Assembly (NCBI GenBank): GCA_037127255.1
Contig: JBANSL010000017.1
Coordinates: 45,579,745-45,643,744 of the forward strand
Origin: Persicaria tinctoria
Lineage: Eukaryota > Streptophyta > Magnoliopsida > Caryophyllales > Polygonaceae
Direction: 5' to 3'
DNA: 64,000 nucleotides
Position numbers and translations under genes: made by a program. The notes under the pieces were generated by a model. The model saw only the letters and a program-made list of their open reading frames with translations. It did no database searches and was not told where the DNA came from. Shown piece by piece: positions 11,040-21,337 of the stretch; position 1 is the first letter of the stretch; every line of letters begins with the position of its first letter.

Positions 11040-12335
11040 CACTACTCACGCCACCCTAGGTGTACTCCAGAAGAAATCCCTACACACATTCACAAACTTG
11101 TCCAAGACAACTTGTGGCATAGGAAGCACCCCTAACTAGAATCTCTCAACCCCTCGAATCGATGAGGCTAAAAGCTCCCTCCTCCTTACAAACGAGAGAG
11201 TTCTTCTTGACCACCCATCTAACAAACCCCTTATCTTGCCAAGGAGGGGCTCATAATCAACGAATCTTAAAGCATGCGGAGCAATAGGCACCCCCAAGTA
11301 TCGAGGGGAACACACCCTCTTGAAATCCCAATTCATCCCTAATGGTCAAGGCCTCCACATCTAGCACCTAGGCTAAATACACGGACAATTTGGCCATATT
11401 AACAAGAAGACCAAACCACCCCTCAAATCGGCGTAAACAACCCATAATCACCCTCACTGACTTCACATTACCCTTGCAAAAGAACACTACAACATCCGCA
11501 AAGGCAAGGTGACAAAGTCGAAGGCTCTCACACACCTTATGGAAGCTAAACTCATGGGTAAGAGTAGGTATTCTAACATGGAGGCTTAACATTTCCATAA
11601 CAATAACAAATAAAAGAGGAGATAGTGGATCACCTTGCCAAAGACCTCTTGCCCTAAAAAAAACCATGCAAAGCTCCATTAACTTTGATAGAATATGAAG
11701 TGCTAGTGACACACTTCATAACCCACTCCACAAGCCTTTCCGGCAATCCAATCTCCGTCATGGAAAACCTCAAAAACTCCCAAGACACTGAATCATAGGC
11801 CTTGGAAATATTAAGATTCAGGAAACACTTCCGGCCTCCGGGTATCCCTCTTCATATTGTAAGAACGAAGTAATTCTTGCACCAAGAACACATTATCTAC
11901 CATATGCCTACCCTTCACAAGCCCTCCTTGCGCCGGATCAATCACCAAAAGAGGATAATGTGCAAGCCTATTAGTCATAACTTTTGAAATGACTTTATAT
12001 ACCACATTGCAACAATAATTCGTCCGGAATTGATCCACTCTCTCCGGCCGCGCCACCTTTGGAATAAGCGAGATAACGGTATGATTAAGTTGCTTTAGGA
12101 GCCTCCCATTCCGGAAGAACTCCCTCACCGCCTCACATACTAATCTCCCTATCACTCCCCACAAATCCTTGAAGAACTTTGAAGAATATCCATCCGGCAC
12201 ATGAGCTTTCTCATTTCCTATAGACCAAAGAGCCCCAAAGATTTCATTGTCTAAAACAGATGCCATCAAAGAAAGGGCATCCACCTCTCCAATCCGTGCA
12301 CCATCAACAAACATCTCCCTCATAGGAATCTCCAC
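11040..12335 (-). pseudogene. LINE ORF2, reverse transcriptase domain
   Basis: This is the RT of an L1-type element, which copies RNA at a nicked target. Visible blocks in order are PDGYSSKFFKDLW, NHTVISLIPKV, a CCNVVYKVISKVMTNRL block, the palm region NISKAYDSVSWEFL, GLWQGDPLSPLLFV, AFADVVVFF, and RYLGVPI with the thumb-like LASSIRGVERF. Both catalytic centres look damaged: the first Asp of the D-x-x-KAYD motif is Asn, and the FADD box reads FADV. At least three frame changes separate the blocks (near 11800, 11700 and 11350). The usual C-terminal zinc-binding region is missing. It cannot be active. Confidence 0.85.
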
Positions 12336-12563
12336 CTCTCCAAAAGAAGAAGTTCAAGAGCCATCAAGTTTCTCAACACTTAGGATTTTATTCACCCTAG
12401 CATTCTTCCTCATAATCCCAAGAAAATACTTAGTGCATTTATCCGAATTCAGAACACACCGAACTTTGGCCTGCTGGGCAAGGAAGTTATACTCTGCTTT
12501 AGCAAGCCACTCCGCCCTCCTCTTGACATCCTCAAGAACCTTATGCAGCTCAGCATCATTGGG

Positions 12564-13530
12564 CTACACTCGAAGTCTTTCAGCATCTTCTGCATACTGC
12601 TCAGTTGCATGTACAATCCTTGATGAAATATGGCTGAAATGGAGCTGATTAAGACACCACTGAGGCGCTTTCAACCCTTTAAGCACACCACACAATCGAT
12701 ATTGAGCAGCCCCATGCCGTTGAGCCTTCCAATGTTGAGCCACCACTTCATGAAAGCTAGAATGGGAAGACCACATATTAAAATATTTGAAAGGAACCCG
12801 AACCTCCACTCTCCTATCATGAGCAACTCGAACAATCATAAGCTTATGGTCAGAGAACTCCCACATTTCCACAAACGAGGTCCAACATTCACTACACGTG
12901 TCTAGCCAATCCGGATTCACCATCACACGATCAATGCGGCTCTACATGGCCCTCTTATTCCATGAAAACCCATTAGCATTTTCAGCATAGGCATCAATAA
13001 GGCCAAGCTTATGGCAACCTTCAATCATATGACCCATTTCATAAGAAGTGACGGGGTTGCTATTAATCAGCTCATCCTCCGCCATGACATTATTAAAATC
13101 ATCCAAGACCATCCACAACATCGAGCAAGCATCAAACAACAAATGTAGCTCATCCCAAAGCAATCTCTGATGAGCAACACTATGCAAGCCTTAGACAAAA
13201 CAAACTCCATAAACTCTCCAAGAAACCAAACACTCAACCCAACAATCAACAAGCTGGGCAGACACCGACTCAAATGAGACACAAAGAATAAAAGGATCCC
13301 AAATAAAGAGAATCCTAGCTCTCAAGTGAAGATGAAAATTCAAAGCAAACTTCCATCCCAGAGAAACACCCTTAACCAACCTTTCAAGATCAACACTACT
13401 CTCATCAAGCCTTGTCTCCAAAAGACCACACATGAAGACACCAAACTTACCTTCCACATCCCTCGTACCTTTTTGTTTTTGGGGTAGGTTAAACACCCCC
13501 CCCCCCCTCCCGAACATTCCAAGCTACAAG
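12564..13530 (-). pseudogene. LINE ORF2, AP-endonuclease-like domain
   Basis: This domain nicks target DNA to prime reverse transcription. The frame starts AWNVR, then FNLPQKQKGTRDV, then GVFMCGLLETRLDE, corresponding to the WNVRGLN...ETK/R start of plant L1 endonucleases. Later parts read MLWMVLDDFNNVMAEDEL (the G/DDFN block), GFSWNKRAM and FSDHKLMIVRV (the SDH catalytic histidine block). A G-tract on the coding strand (C12 at 13496-13507 on plus) interrupts the WNVRGLN motif. Several frameshifts and stops follow. Confidence 0.8.
13496..13507 (+). repeat. C12 homopolymer within the LINE endonuclease start
   Basis: Twelve consecutive C residues on plus. On the LINE coding strand this is a G-tract replacing the conserved Gly-Leu-Asn of the endonuclease motif. 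Confidence 0.9.
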
Positions 13531-14219
13531 CTAAGACCGTCATTGGGCACCAAAAGCACCCTCCTCACCCTCCTTCCCTTTCTTCCCTCTCTTAGACCTC
13601 TTGTTTTGAACTGGGAGACCCACAACAAGAGGATTAAGGACCCTCGGCCCCGTTATTGCAGCACCAACCCGAACACTGACTTTAGCCACATCCGGCTACT
13701 CACGCTCGTGCACTGGACCTGCACGCCCGTGCACTAGACCCGCATGCATGTATGCGCCTTCTGCACCCCCACGCACTGCAAAACTACATTGATTTCACCT
13801 CTAGCAACCTTCACAACCGTCCTCCTCTGCCTTGTAACTTTAATAAACTACCCTTCTTCATCATCCTCACTATTCCAATCATCCACACGACCCTTCTCTT
13901 CTTCCGACGAAGTCGCACCCTCTCCATTGTCGCCAAAGTTGTCTGACCTTTCGCCATCATCCTTTGTTCTAGTATCGTCCTCTTCCCTTGAAGCATCACA
14001 TTGAGGCTCAAATACTTCCTCAATTCGCTCAATTTGGATGGATCCACTCTTACCATGTTTAGAACTCCCCTTACCCTTTGGACCCTTCTTATGGCGTGTT
14101 TCACTCAGCTCCTCAACAATAGGTAGAGGAGCAATTCCCTCATCCTCACCTTATGTTTAACTCATATCATTAAGCGGCGCAAATTGCCCCCCCCCCCCCC
14201 CCCCTCACACCCAATGTAC
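13531..14219 (-). pseudogene. LINE ORF1 tail and ORF1-ORF2 junction, low-complexity
   Basis: On the minus strand this stretch follows the ORF1 zinc knuckle and precedes the endonuclease. It contains Lys/Arg- and Glu-rich frames with several stops, and a C18 run at 14187-14204 (G-tract on the LINE strand). It fits the poorly conserved C-terminal tail of plant LINE ORF1, but no domain can be assigned. Confidence 0.5.
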
Positions 14220-14638
14220 CCTCCCCAATAAGTGCTCTTGCCTTTATGAGCTTCGTTGAATGAGGCCTTGACACTCGCATTTGGGGATATTTGGCCCTTC
14301 TCGGAGCCCTGAGGTGCAACCTTCCTTCCTTGAGTATCATCCCTCCTAGTCGACTTGGCCTTAGTGCCTACACCTAACCTCTTCTCCTTGAATGAACAAT
14401 TCTCCTCCTCATGCTCAAATGAGCAACAACTTCGACAATAAAGTGGTTCATTTTCATAAAAAAACTTGCATTCAAGACTTATCTTATAATAAAAAAATCC
14501 AAGTAAATCTCCCGCCGCAAGTCAATAGAAAAATTGACCTCAACTAACACCCGAGCATAAGACCCTCTCTTTCGATCTTTGGTGACCTTATCCATGAACA
14601 AAGGTTGACCACAATGAGATAAGATTCTCCCAAGTATA
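14220..14638 (-). pseudogene. LINE ORF1, C-terminal part with CCHC zinc knuckle
   Basis: ORF1 proteins of plant L1 elements bind element RNA. On the minus strand after 14638 the frame reads ILSHCGQPLFMDKVTKDRKR, then YARVLVEVNFSIDLRREI, and after a shift FYENEPLYCRSCCSFEHEEE ending in Asn-Cys. That gives a C-x2-C-x4-H-x4-C knuckle (about 14410-14450). This is the usual order: DUF4283-like region, ARVLVEVD motif, knuckle. The preceding part of the protein is at 23358-23790, across the inserted family-A element. Confidence 0.8.
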
Positions 14639-16661
14639 TGTTGTGAGCTAAATCTGCCATATTTTACAGTAACTTTAATATTGTTTTCTGCATACTTTGC
14701 ATACATTTGGGTTAGATAGTACAGAATCTATGTAGTTTATGTTTATTTGCCAAATTATGGAATCTACACCAGTTTCTGTTTAAATTCGCGAAATTCGAGA
14801 CATTTTACAGCAACTCTAAGGAAGGTCAGAAAAGCTCGGAAAACCACTACAGAAGTCCAAGGTCAAATAAGCAGCGGAACCAGTCAAATCAAGCTGAGAG
14901 CCCAGGCTACTCGATCCCGAGTAGGCCTTACTCGATCTAGACGAGCATGTCCGAGCACAGGCCTTGTCGACTAGGAGCCAGACCAACCCAGCTCCGGAGC
15001 CCTACTCGATCTCGACAAGCCCTAGTCGAGATCGACGACGCCTCAGCACCACACCCGGAGTCGACGAGGAGAGGAGGCAAGCCGAGGACGAGGACGACCA
15101 GGCAGCACTCGCTGCCAGCGACTCGACTCGCTGTAGCGGACCGCTCACTGCCGTGGAAATCCTCGCTGCCAGCGGGATGCACCAAGATGACGGAGCTCGC
15201 CCACTCGCTCCAGCGGAAGGGAGTTCTCGCACCCGCAGATCAACGCTCTCACTGCAGCGGAAGAAGCAACTCGCTCCAGCGGAAAGGAAGAACCCAAGTC
15301 CATGTCCGAGCCTTGTCGAGCAGAGCCACCCGAGGAGCCAGTCGACAACACTCCTACTCGATGTCGACAAGGCCCTAGTCGACATCGACGACGAATCCAG
15401 AAGTTGTATGATGTGGCTTGACGAATCCTACTCGGTGTGGGATTACTTGGAGCCGAGAAGACCGAATTCTATCCGATTCTATCAAGTTACATCATGAAGG
15501 AGAAGATTTATCCACTTGAGACAATTTAGATATATTTAGATTTAATTTCTTTATCGCTTTTATTTATCATTAAGCATTTTAGATATAGTTTTAGATATAG
15601 ATATAGATATTCTATCCTTGAGTAGCAAGGAATAGAAGGCTATAAATAAAGCCCAAGGGGCTCAGTTTTATTCATTCAATTCGAGGGAGGGAAGTAAGTA
15701 GGAGAAGTAGAGAGAGAGAGATTGAGTGAGCGGCCGATTGAGGTTGTGAAGCGAGAGCGGAATTGGCTTCAGGCGGTTGTAAACTTTGGTTTATTTCAAT
15801 GCAAGTAGTTTTCTTTTCAATCAATGTCTGAATTTGCGATGAGGCGTGAGTAGTCCACCCACTTCTAGGGTTGGGGCGAGCCCAGCGATAGCCATGCATG
15901 TTTGAGGTAAAGATCTGACCTTTATCATGTTTTGAGCATTTTCCTACTTGTTGATGTGTTTATTACCCGTCTAATGGAGATCCATGCTAACAACTTGGAT
16001 TATAAACATAAAATCGGTAGAGACAATTAGGGTTTCTTGAGAGAGTTGTCTAATTGTTGGAAAAGGCGAAAGCTTAGTCCTTTGATGCGATTTACATGAT
16101 AATTTGTTTGGTTCTACCTTATGCATGCTTGGTTATCGTTGTTGCAAACCCCAATCTTGGAAGCCTTTTACATACAGTTTATTTCGAAAGTCCCAAAGCA
16201 TTTGCCTTTACTTTATTTCTTTATTTCGTTTTAATTCTCTGTCTACTTGATCTCGACCAAGCCTGGTCGACCTCGAGTTACCGATTCTCGATCTAGCATC
16301 GCTGTAGCTTCTGTGTGTAGGTACTAGACGAGACGAAGCCGAAGTCGACGAGGACTGTACTCGACATCGAGTAGCCCCTCATCGACATCGACAAGCCTCT
16401 GCCTGTGCTAGTTGCTGCGCTGTGTTCGACTGTCCGATCTTCTGTCGACTACCCTAGTCGAGATCGATGACCCTGTTGTCGACCTCTGTTCGTGAGATTT
16501 CTGCGCTACCTAGGATCCGCTGACACGCTTCCTCGTGGATCGATCCTGACTTCCCGCTGCTACATCAGGAGGAGGTCTTATAACTATTTGCAAGGGACGG
16601 AATCTGGTTTGCTTTGCATTATTTATATTTTATTTGCATTCTCGATTTCCTCCTAACAACA
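14639..16661 (+). repeat. 5' LTR of family-A element
   Basis: Begins TGTTGTGAGC and ends CCTAACAACA. It matches 21338-23357 throughout. Two clusters of the TCGA-palindrome tag lie at about 14905-15440 and 16243-16475. ORFs at 14947-15497 on both strands are by-products of these repeats. A TATA-like box is at 15641-15650. Confidence 0.93.
15641..15650 (+). promoter_or_regulatory. TATA-like box of family-A LTR promoter
   Basis: tataaataaa sits about 1.0 kb into the LTR. It recurs in the 3' LTR at 22345-22354, in the solo LTR at 39654-39663, and on the minus strand in the LTRs at 30282-30290 and near 48571. Conservation across copies and the downstream leader support it as the core promoter marking the U3/R boundary. 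The start site itself is not visible. Confidence 0.6.
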
Positions 16662-16663
16662 AA

Positions 16664-16681
16664 TTGGCGTCGTTGCCGGGG
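16664..16681 (+). promoter_or_regulatory. Primer binding site, tRNA-Asp (family A)
   Basis: tggcgtcgttgccgggga lies three bases after the 5' LTR. It is complementary to the 3' end of plant tRNA-Asp except for one T where C is expected, the type of primer site used by Athila and Tat elements. Confidence 0.85.
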
Positions 16682-16744
16682 AAGCTATCATTCGCGCCTT
16701 AGTCAGTTAAGTCTCACGTTTCTTTTTAGTTACCTCGCAGGTGT

Positions 16745-18667
16745 ATGCGTCGTTCTGGTCTACCACCTGAGTTTGACGCCTTAGATGAACCGGAGCGCTA
16801 CCTACACATCCACTCTAAACTCAAAAGGATAATGGCGGCCGTTGAAACACAAGAGCAAATGATCGAAAGGCTTACAAGGGAACTAGCCGCAAAGGATACC
16901 ACTATCGCCAATGAAAGGGCATCGAGGGAACAAGAAGCTGAGCGCGCAAGGCAAGCAGAAGCTGAGCTTGCCCAATATCCAACTACAGCTGAGGATTATA
17001 TGCATCCAGCTCTCGTCGTGCCTGAATCGGCGATTCTAATCCCTGATAACTCCTTTGAAATTCGCACTCAATTTTTGATAGAGCTTAAAAATAATGCCTT
17101 TTATGGCAAATTTAATGAGTGCCCTCTTGAACGTATTACTAACTTTCATGATATGTGTCGTACTCTTGCAGAAGGTACAACTCTGGAATATGTCAAGATG
17201 AAATCTTTTCGCTGGTTGCTCGCCGGACCTGCACTGAAATGGCTTGAAGGGCTGAAGCCGAGATCTCTCACCACCTGGGCCCAAGTAGAGCAAGAGTTCT
17301 TGAACAAATACATCCCACCCGCCAAAACAGCACTTCTCCGTCAGAAAATCACCGCCTTCAAACAGAAGCAAGGGGAACCGCTGGCAAAGGCATGGGAACG
17401 CTACAAAGAACTACTACGATCTTGCCCTACTCATGGACAGCCACCCTACGTCATTCAGGAGATCTTCTTCAACTCTCTTGATCAAATCACTAAGGATAGG
17501 ATCAACCATTATACTCGCTATGAGTATCTGACGATGCCACCAAGCGACGCATGGGGTGTGCTCGAAAAGCTCACTAACTACGACAACAAATATGGGGCTC
17601 CTACAAACTATGAGGAGAACTCCTACGCCAGGCCAGCACCATCAATGCCACTCTATGAGCCAGCAAAGGAGATTGACCCAGATGTCAGGGAGCAGTTCTA
17701 CAGAGACCAAAATCGCAAACTCCTCAAGCAAGTCAAATATCTATCTGTCAGTCAGCCTTGCATCGAATGCGGATCACAGAGGCACACCACTACTGAGTGC
17801 CCACACACCGAGCAAGTCAGGATGGCAGAAACACATGAGGAGGCAGCCTATGCTGGGGGTCCAAATCGACACATGGGAGATCAAAGGTTCTATCAACCAC
17901 AATGGAACCAAGGTCCTCCTAGGAATCCCCCACCATACAGAGCTCCAGGACATTCAGAGAGGGATCAAAAGAAGGATGATCTGCAGCTGATCCTTGAGGA
18001 AATGCGTCGGAATCAGGGCACCATCAACAACCAATTCCAGAACATCACTACAAAATTTGGAGAATTAGACATCTGGAAAAGGGGAATAGAGACGCAGATG
18101 GGTCAGATCGCTGCACAGATCCCACGACCGTCCGGACAACTCCCTGGGCAAACAGAACCAAATCCTAAGGGGAAAACCGGACACGTCGCAGCTATCAAAC
18201 TGAGGAGTGAACATCAATTACACGAGCCAGAGGTCGGAAAGCAGCAAAGCAAGGCAAAGCAGCAACTCGACGAAGAGCACAGCCAACTTGATCTCGAGGA
18301 AGGTGTACTCGACATCGACAAGCCTCTACTCGACATAGACCAGAAGCTGAGCTCGAACTCCGCTGCGCAGACCAGCAACTCCAGGTCGACCACTGTACTC
18401 GATGTCGACGAGCCCGTTGTCGAGATCGACGAGCAGCGTCTAGCCGACGTCGACGACTCTACCGCACCTCCGACGGCTGATCAGGCTCCGAAACTGAAAA
18501 AGCCACTGCCTTTCCCTTCAAAGGCACAGAAAGATCCCAATGCAGGTAGGTTTACCAGATTTGTTAATATGCTGCAAGAACTGAATGTTTCTATTCCTTT
18601 TACAGGAGCCCTGCAAGAGATGCCTGGATATGTCAAAATTCTCAAGGAAATCCTAAGCAAGAAGTGA
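16745..18667 (+). pseudogene. gag: Athila-type Gag (family A), ending at a premature stop
   Basis: The structural protein that packages element RNA, 640 codons. Residues about 28-78 form a charged heptad-rich helix (KRIMAAVETQEQMIERLTRE). The retrotransposon gag domain spans roughly 100-275 (WLLAGPALKWLEGL, FLNKYIPPAKTALLRQKIT, AWERYKELLRSCPTHGQP). A CCHC knuckle is at about 339-352 (CIECGSQRHTTTEC). Residues about 505-580 are the linker made by reading the TCGA-palindrome tag (LLDIDQ, VLDVDEPVVEIDE). The frame continues past the TGA at 18665 into the protease with homologous residues on both sides. The aligned family-C protein has Arg there, so a CGA to TGA change is the likely cause. The natural product is a Gag-PR fusion. 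Confidence 0.88.
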
Positions 18668-19468
18668 TCCATCTCAGAGATCGCAGGCGAATGCAAAGTA
18701 CTCCACTTCCCTGAAAAGAGACCGGACCCTGGTAAGTTTTCTGTTGCCGTGGGTTTTGGACAATATAAATATGATTCTCTATGCGATTTAGGAGCAAGTG
18801 TGAGCATCATGCCTCTATCAATCTGGCGAAAAGTAAAGATAGGATGCATAGAACCTATGGATGCCAAGCTATACATGGCAAACAATACATTAGTCATCCC
18901 TACAGGTATAGTTGAGAACGTCCCTGTCCAGGTTGGTAAATTCTTTATTCCAGCTGATTTTCTGATCATTGACTGTGCTGAAGACCCTACTAGCCCAATT
19001 ATTCTTGGTAGACCATTCTTAGCTACTGCAGATGCCAAAATAAGTGTCAAGAATAGATCGCTCACCTTCACCATAGGCGATGAGGTTTTGGATTTCTCTT
19101 TTGGCCCTGCAAAAGAGGAAATTGCATGGCTAGAGGTAAAAAGCATCAGCAACCACGGGACCAAGCAAACAACGGAGGAAGGTACTGACGAGGTCGACAA
19201 GCGCTACTCGACATCGACAAGAGACCTACTCGATCTCGACAAACCTTTGTCTACCTCGACAACCACTACAGAGCCAGAAACTTGCCAGGAGCCTAAGTAT
19301 GGGGTCCCTGTACTCGAAGTCGACAAGCCTTCATCGATGTCGACTAGCCCCAAACCCAAAGATTCCTGTTTTGGGTCCGAAAAGGCAAGTTCAGGTATGA
19401 ATCCTACTCCCCCTCAGTCCATAAAGAAAATTTTAAATGATTTAAGGGGAGATAAGACGCCGTGGTAA
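18668..19468 (+). pseudogene. Retropepsin-like aspartic protease (family A)
   Basis: This domain processes the polyprotein. It is in frame with gag beyond the stop at 18665-18667. The catalytic motif DLGASVSIMPLSIW starts at about 18785, followed by the flap region and ILGRPFLATADAKISVKN near 19000-19040, the normal retropepsin order. A tail of about 100 residues again encodes the palindrome tag (STSTRDLLDLDKPLSTST and VLEVDKPSSMSTS). A TAA at 19466 is followed by more open frame to 19627 (ENLRKLRAGRKREKAKGDD), so it may also be a secondary stop. No RT domain follows. Confidence 0.85.
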
Positions 19469-20120
19469 GAGAATCTGCGAAAACTGAGAGCTGGAAGGAA
19501 AAGGGAGAAGGCAAAGGGAGATGATGGAAGCAACAACCTATCAGCTGAGCTTGCATACTACCATCAGGACCTAGATGATCCAGGAGAAGGGCCAAGCATG
19601 AGCGGGCCCCACCATAATGGTCCTTGAGCGCAAAATGGAGAAGTCGGCCTAGCGACTCTAAAATCTAGAGCATGTATATAAAACTTTATGATTTTGGGAC
19701 TTTTGAACTTTTTGTTTTGTTTTTGGTTTTTGTTTTAGGCTTTTATGTCTTTTAGAATGTTTTATGTGGATAGTCTTGTTTTGTGTGCAATCTAACACTT
19801 TTAGGTCAACGAAGCATAAAAGGATCGCGAAAAGTGGAATAAGAAGTCCTTGAAAAACAGTCAAAATCGACAAAGGCCAAGTCGACGACGACAAGGAGGA
19901 GAAGCCCAAAAGTTACTCGACCTTGAGTAGACGTACTCGACATGGACCAGCCAGACGCTCCTCGACTTCAGACTCCACCAGACGCTGAGAGCCTACTCGA
20001 TATCGGGTACTGTACTCGATATCGACAAGAACATCTACTCGACATGCACTGATCCGCCTTCCTCGATGTTTTATCCTGTGAGTTCCTTCCTTTACTCTTG
20101 TTTTTATTTGATTTTATACA

Positions 20121-20160
20121 GTGAGGACACTGTAATGTTTAAGTATGGGGTGGGGGAAGG
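20121..20160 (+). promoter_or_regulatory. Internal polypurine-like box (family A)
   Basis: gaggacactg...aagtatggggtgggggaagg closely repeats the wording of the terminal polypurine tract at 21305-21337, about 1.2 kb upstream of it. Equivalent boxes occur in B (37771-37822, 47809-47862) and C (58527-58566). Confidence 0.6.
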
Positions 20161-21304
20161 GCTTACTTCATGCATATTTGACTTTATTTGACATTATAAG
20201 TGCATTATTTCTTTGAATTACTACATGGCTATTTTGGAATGCATTATCGATTTATGAGCTTATATGCATGTTTTCCAGAAGTTTGAAAAATCACCCCCAT
20301 TTAAAATTTTGGTTAATGTCATGAAAGCTTATATTGAACTCGACGATGCAAAATTGGATTCATTAGAGATATAGCATGAAATTGCCTAGTAAAGGGAAGT
20401 CATAATGAAATGCATTATTTTTTGAAAACCATGAAAGGAGGTAAAATTTGAAGTTGCTTTTGACATGTTGCATGATAAGATGATGGAGGACTTTATATTT
20501 CCATATAATGCTCATTGTTTATATTCCTAGCCTTACCTATGCTTATGCATCACAAAGCCATATTATGCCTTATTTCAATTATTGCTCCACATGACCTAAA
20601 TATTTGCCATTCTTTACCTTATCCGGGGATTATGTTGAGAATGATGTTACATTATGGAGATTATCATATGGTGTTTGTGATTATTATCATTATTGGAGTT
20701 TGGAAGGAAATTGTTTGAAATATATGGAAAATTTAATGAGTGAAAGAAAATCCAATCACCTCAGGAGATAAAGGTAGATTGACCCTGCTCTCTAAGATAA
20801 TAGTTTGGAGAGATGGGACACATTGTGAGGAGTCCAAAGCACTAAGTATCCGGGGCCATTCATGACACCCATGTTTGCGACTCGCGAGAAGGCGGTGCTG
20901 AGGTTAGAGAGGTAAAAGCATTATTGTTGATAAAAGCATTATGAAGGGTGATGAATTTTATGAGAAGGAATGTGGTATAAAATTCAATTTGGAAATACTC
21001 CATTTCCCCGGATCATTAGCACCACATTGCCAGAAATTGCCCACCTTTTAGCCTTTTACTAAATCTACTCCTTATTTGAGCTTAAATTGAAGTCCTCTTG
21101 ATTATCAATGTTTTGTCACTAATGAATGTTTTTTGCTTAATCCTCCTTTTGTGAGTAGATGTTGCTTTGATATAATTGCACACGCACGGATTTGTGACAC
21201 TAGTACCTTTTCGAGGATAGGAATTGACTGCTGGGTTATATAAGAATGAATCTAATATGTTGAGAGTTTTGAATTCTTCCCCTGAATGACAATTAAAAGT
21301 ATTG

Positions 21305-21337
21305 CTTGAGGACAAGCAAGCTTAAGTATGGGGTGTT
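21305..21337 (+). promoter_or_regulatory. Terminal polypurine tract region (family A)
   Basis: ttgaggacaagcaag, then cttaagtatggggtgttt, directly abuts the 3' LTR start, the position expected for the plus-strand primer. The same box abuts the 3' LTRs of B and C. Confidence 0.7.

Larger units (their letters stand above)
11028..14638 (-). mobile_element. L1-type LINE, 3' and central part (continues at 23358)
   Basis: A minus-strand plant L1-type non-LTR retrotransposon. From its 5' side it holds the end of ORF1 with a CCHC knuckle (14638-14220), an endonuclease domain (13530-12564) and reverse transcriptase (12335-11040). It is broken by many stops and frameshifts, lacks its true 3' end (no poly-A tail seen), and stops at the LTR ending at 11027. 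The 5' remainder of ORF1 lies at 23358-24010, separated by insertion of the family-A element. Confidence 0.85.
19469..21337 (+). other. Family-A 3' untranslated region
   Basis: After the open frame ends at 19627 no domain is seen. The sequence gtcggcctagcgactcta near 19642 is shared with family C at about 58880 on minus, so this is a homologous 3' region. A further cluster of the palindrome tag is at 19868-20065. An internal polypurine-like box lies at 20121-20160. Confidence 0.75.

Noticed and set aside
11028..13530. Functional LINE ORF2
   Set aside because: RT box FADV instead of FADD, Asn for the first catalytic Asp, several frameshifts and no 3' end.
14905..15440. CRISPR-like repeat array
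   Set aside because: Words are degenerate, irregularly spaced, palindromic and inside an LTR of a plant element; there are no uniform spacers.
14947..15497. Overlapping ORFs of 130-180 codons on both strands of the family-A LTR (and 21645-22201)
   Set aside because: They lie inside the LTRs, are duplicated with it, and are open because the repeated TCGA words contain few stops in any frame.
18481..19200. 239-codon minus-strand ORF opposite gag-protease
   Set aside because: Shadow of the protease frame, whose DLGAS and ILGRPF motifs identify the true strand.
20515..20718. 67-codon hydrophobic ORF in the family-A 3' region
   Set aside because: Lies in non-coding sequence and I saw no corresponding frame in family C; treated as chance.
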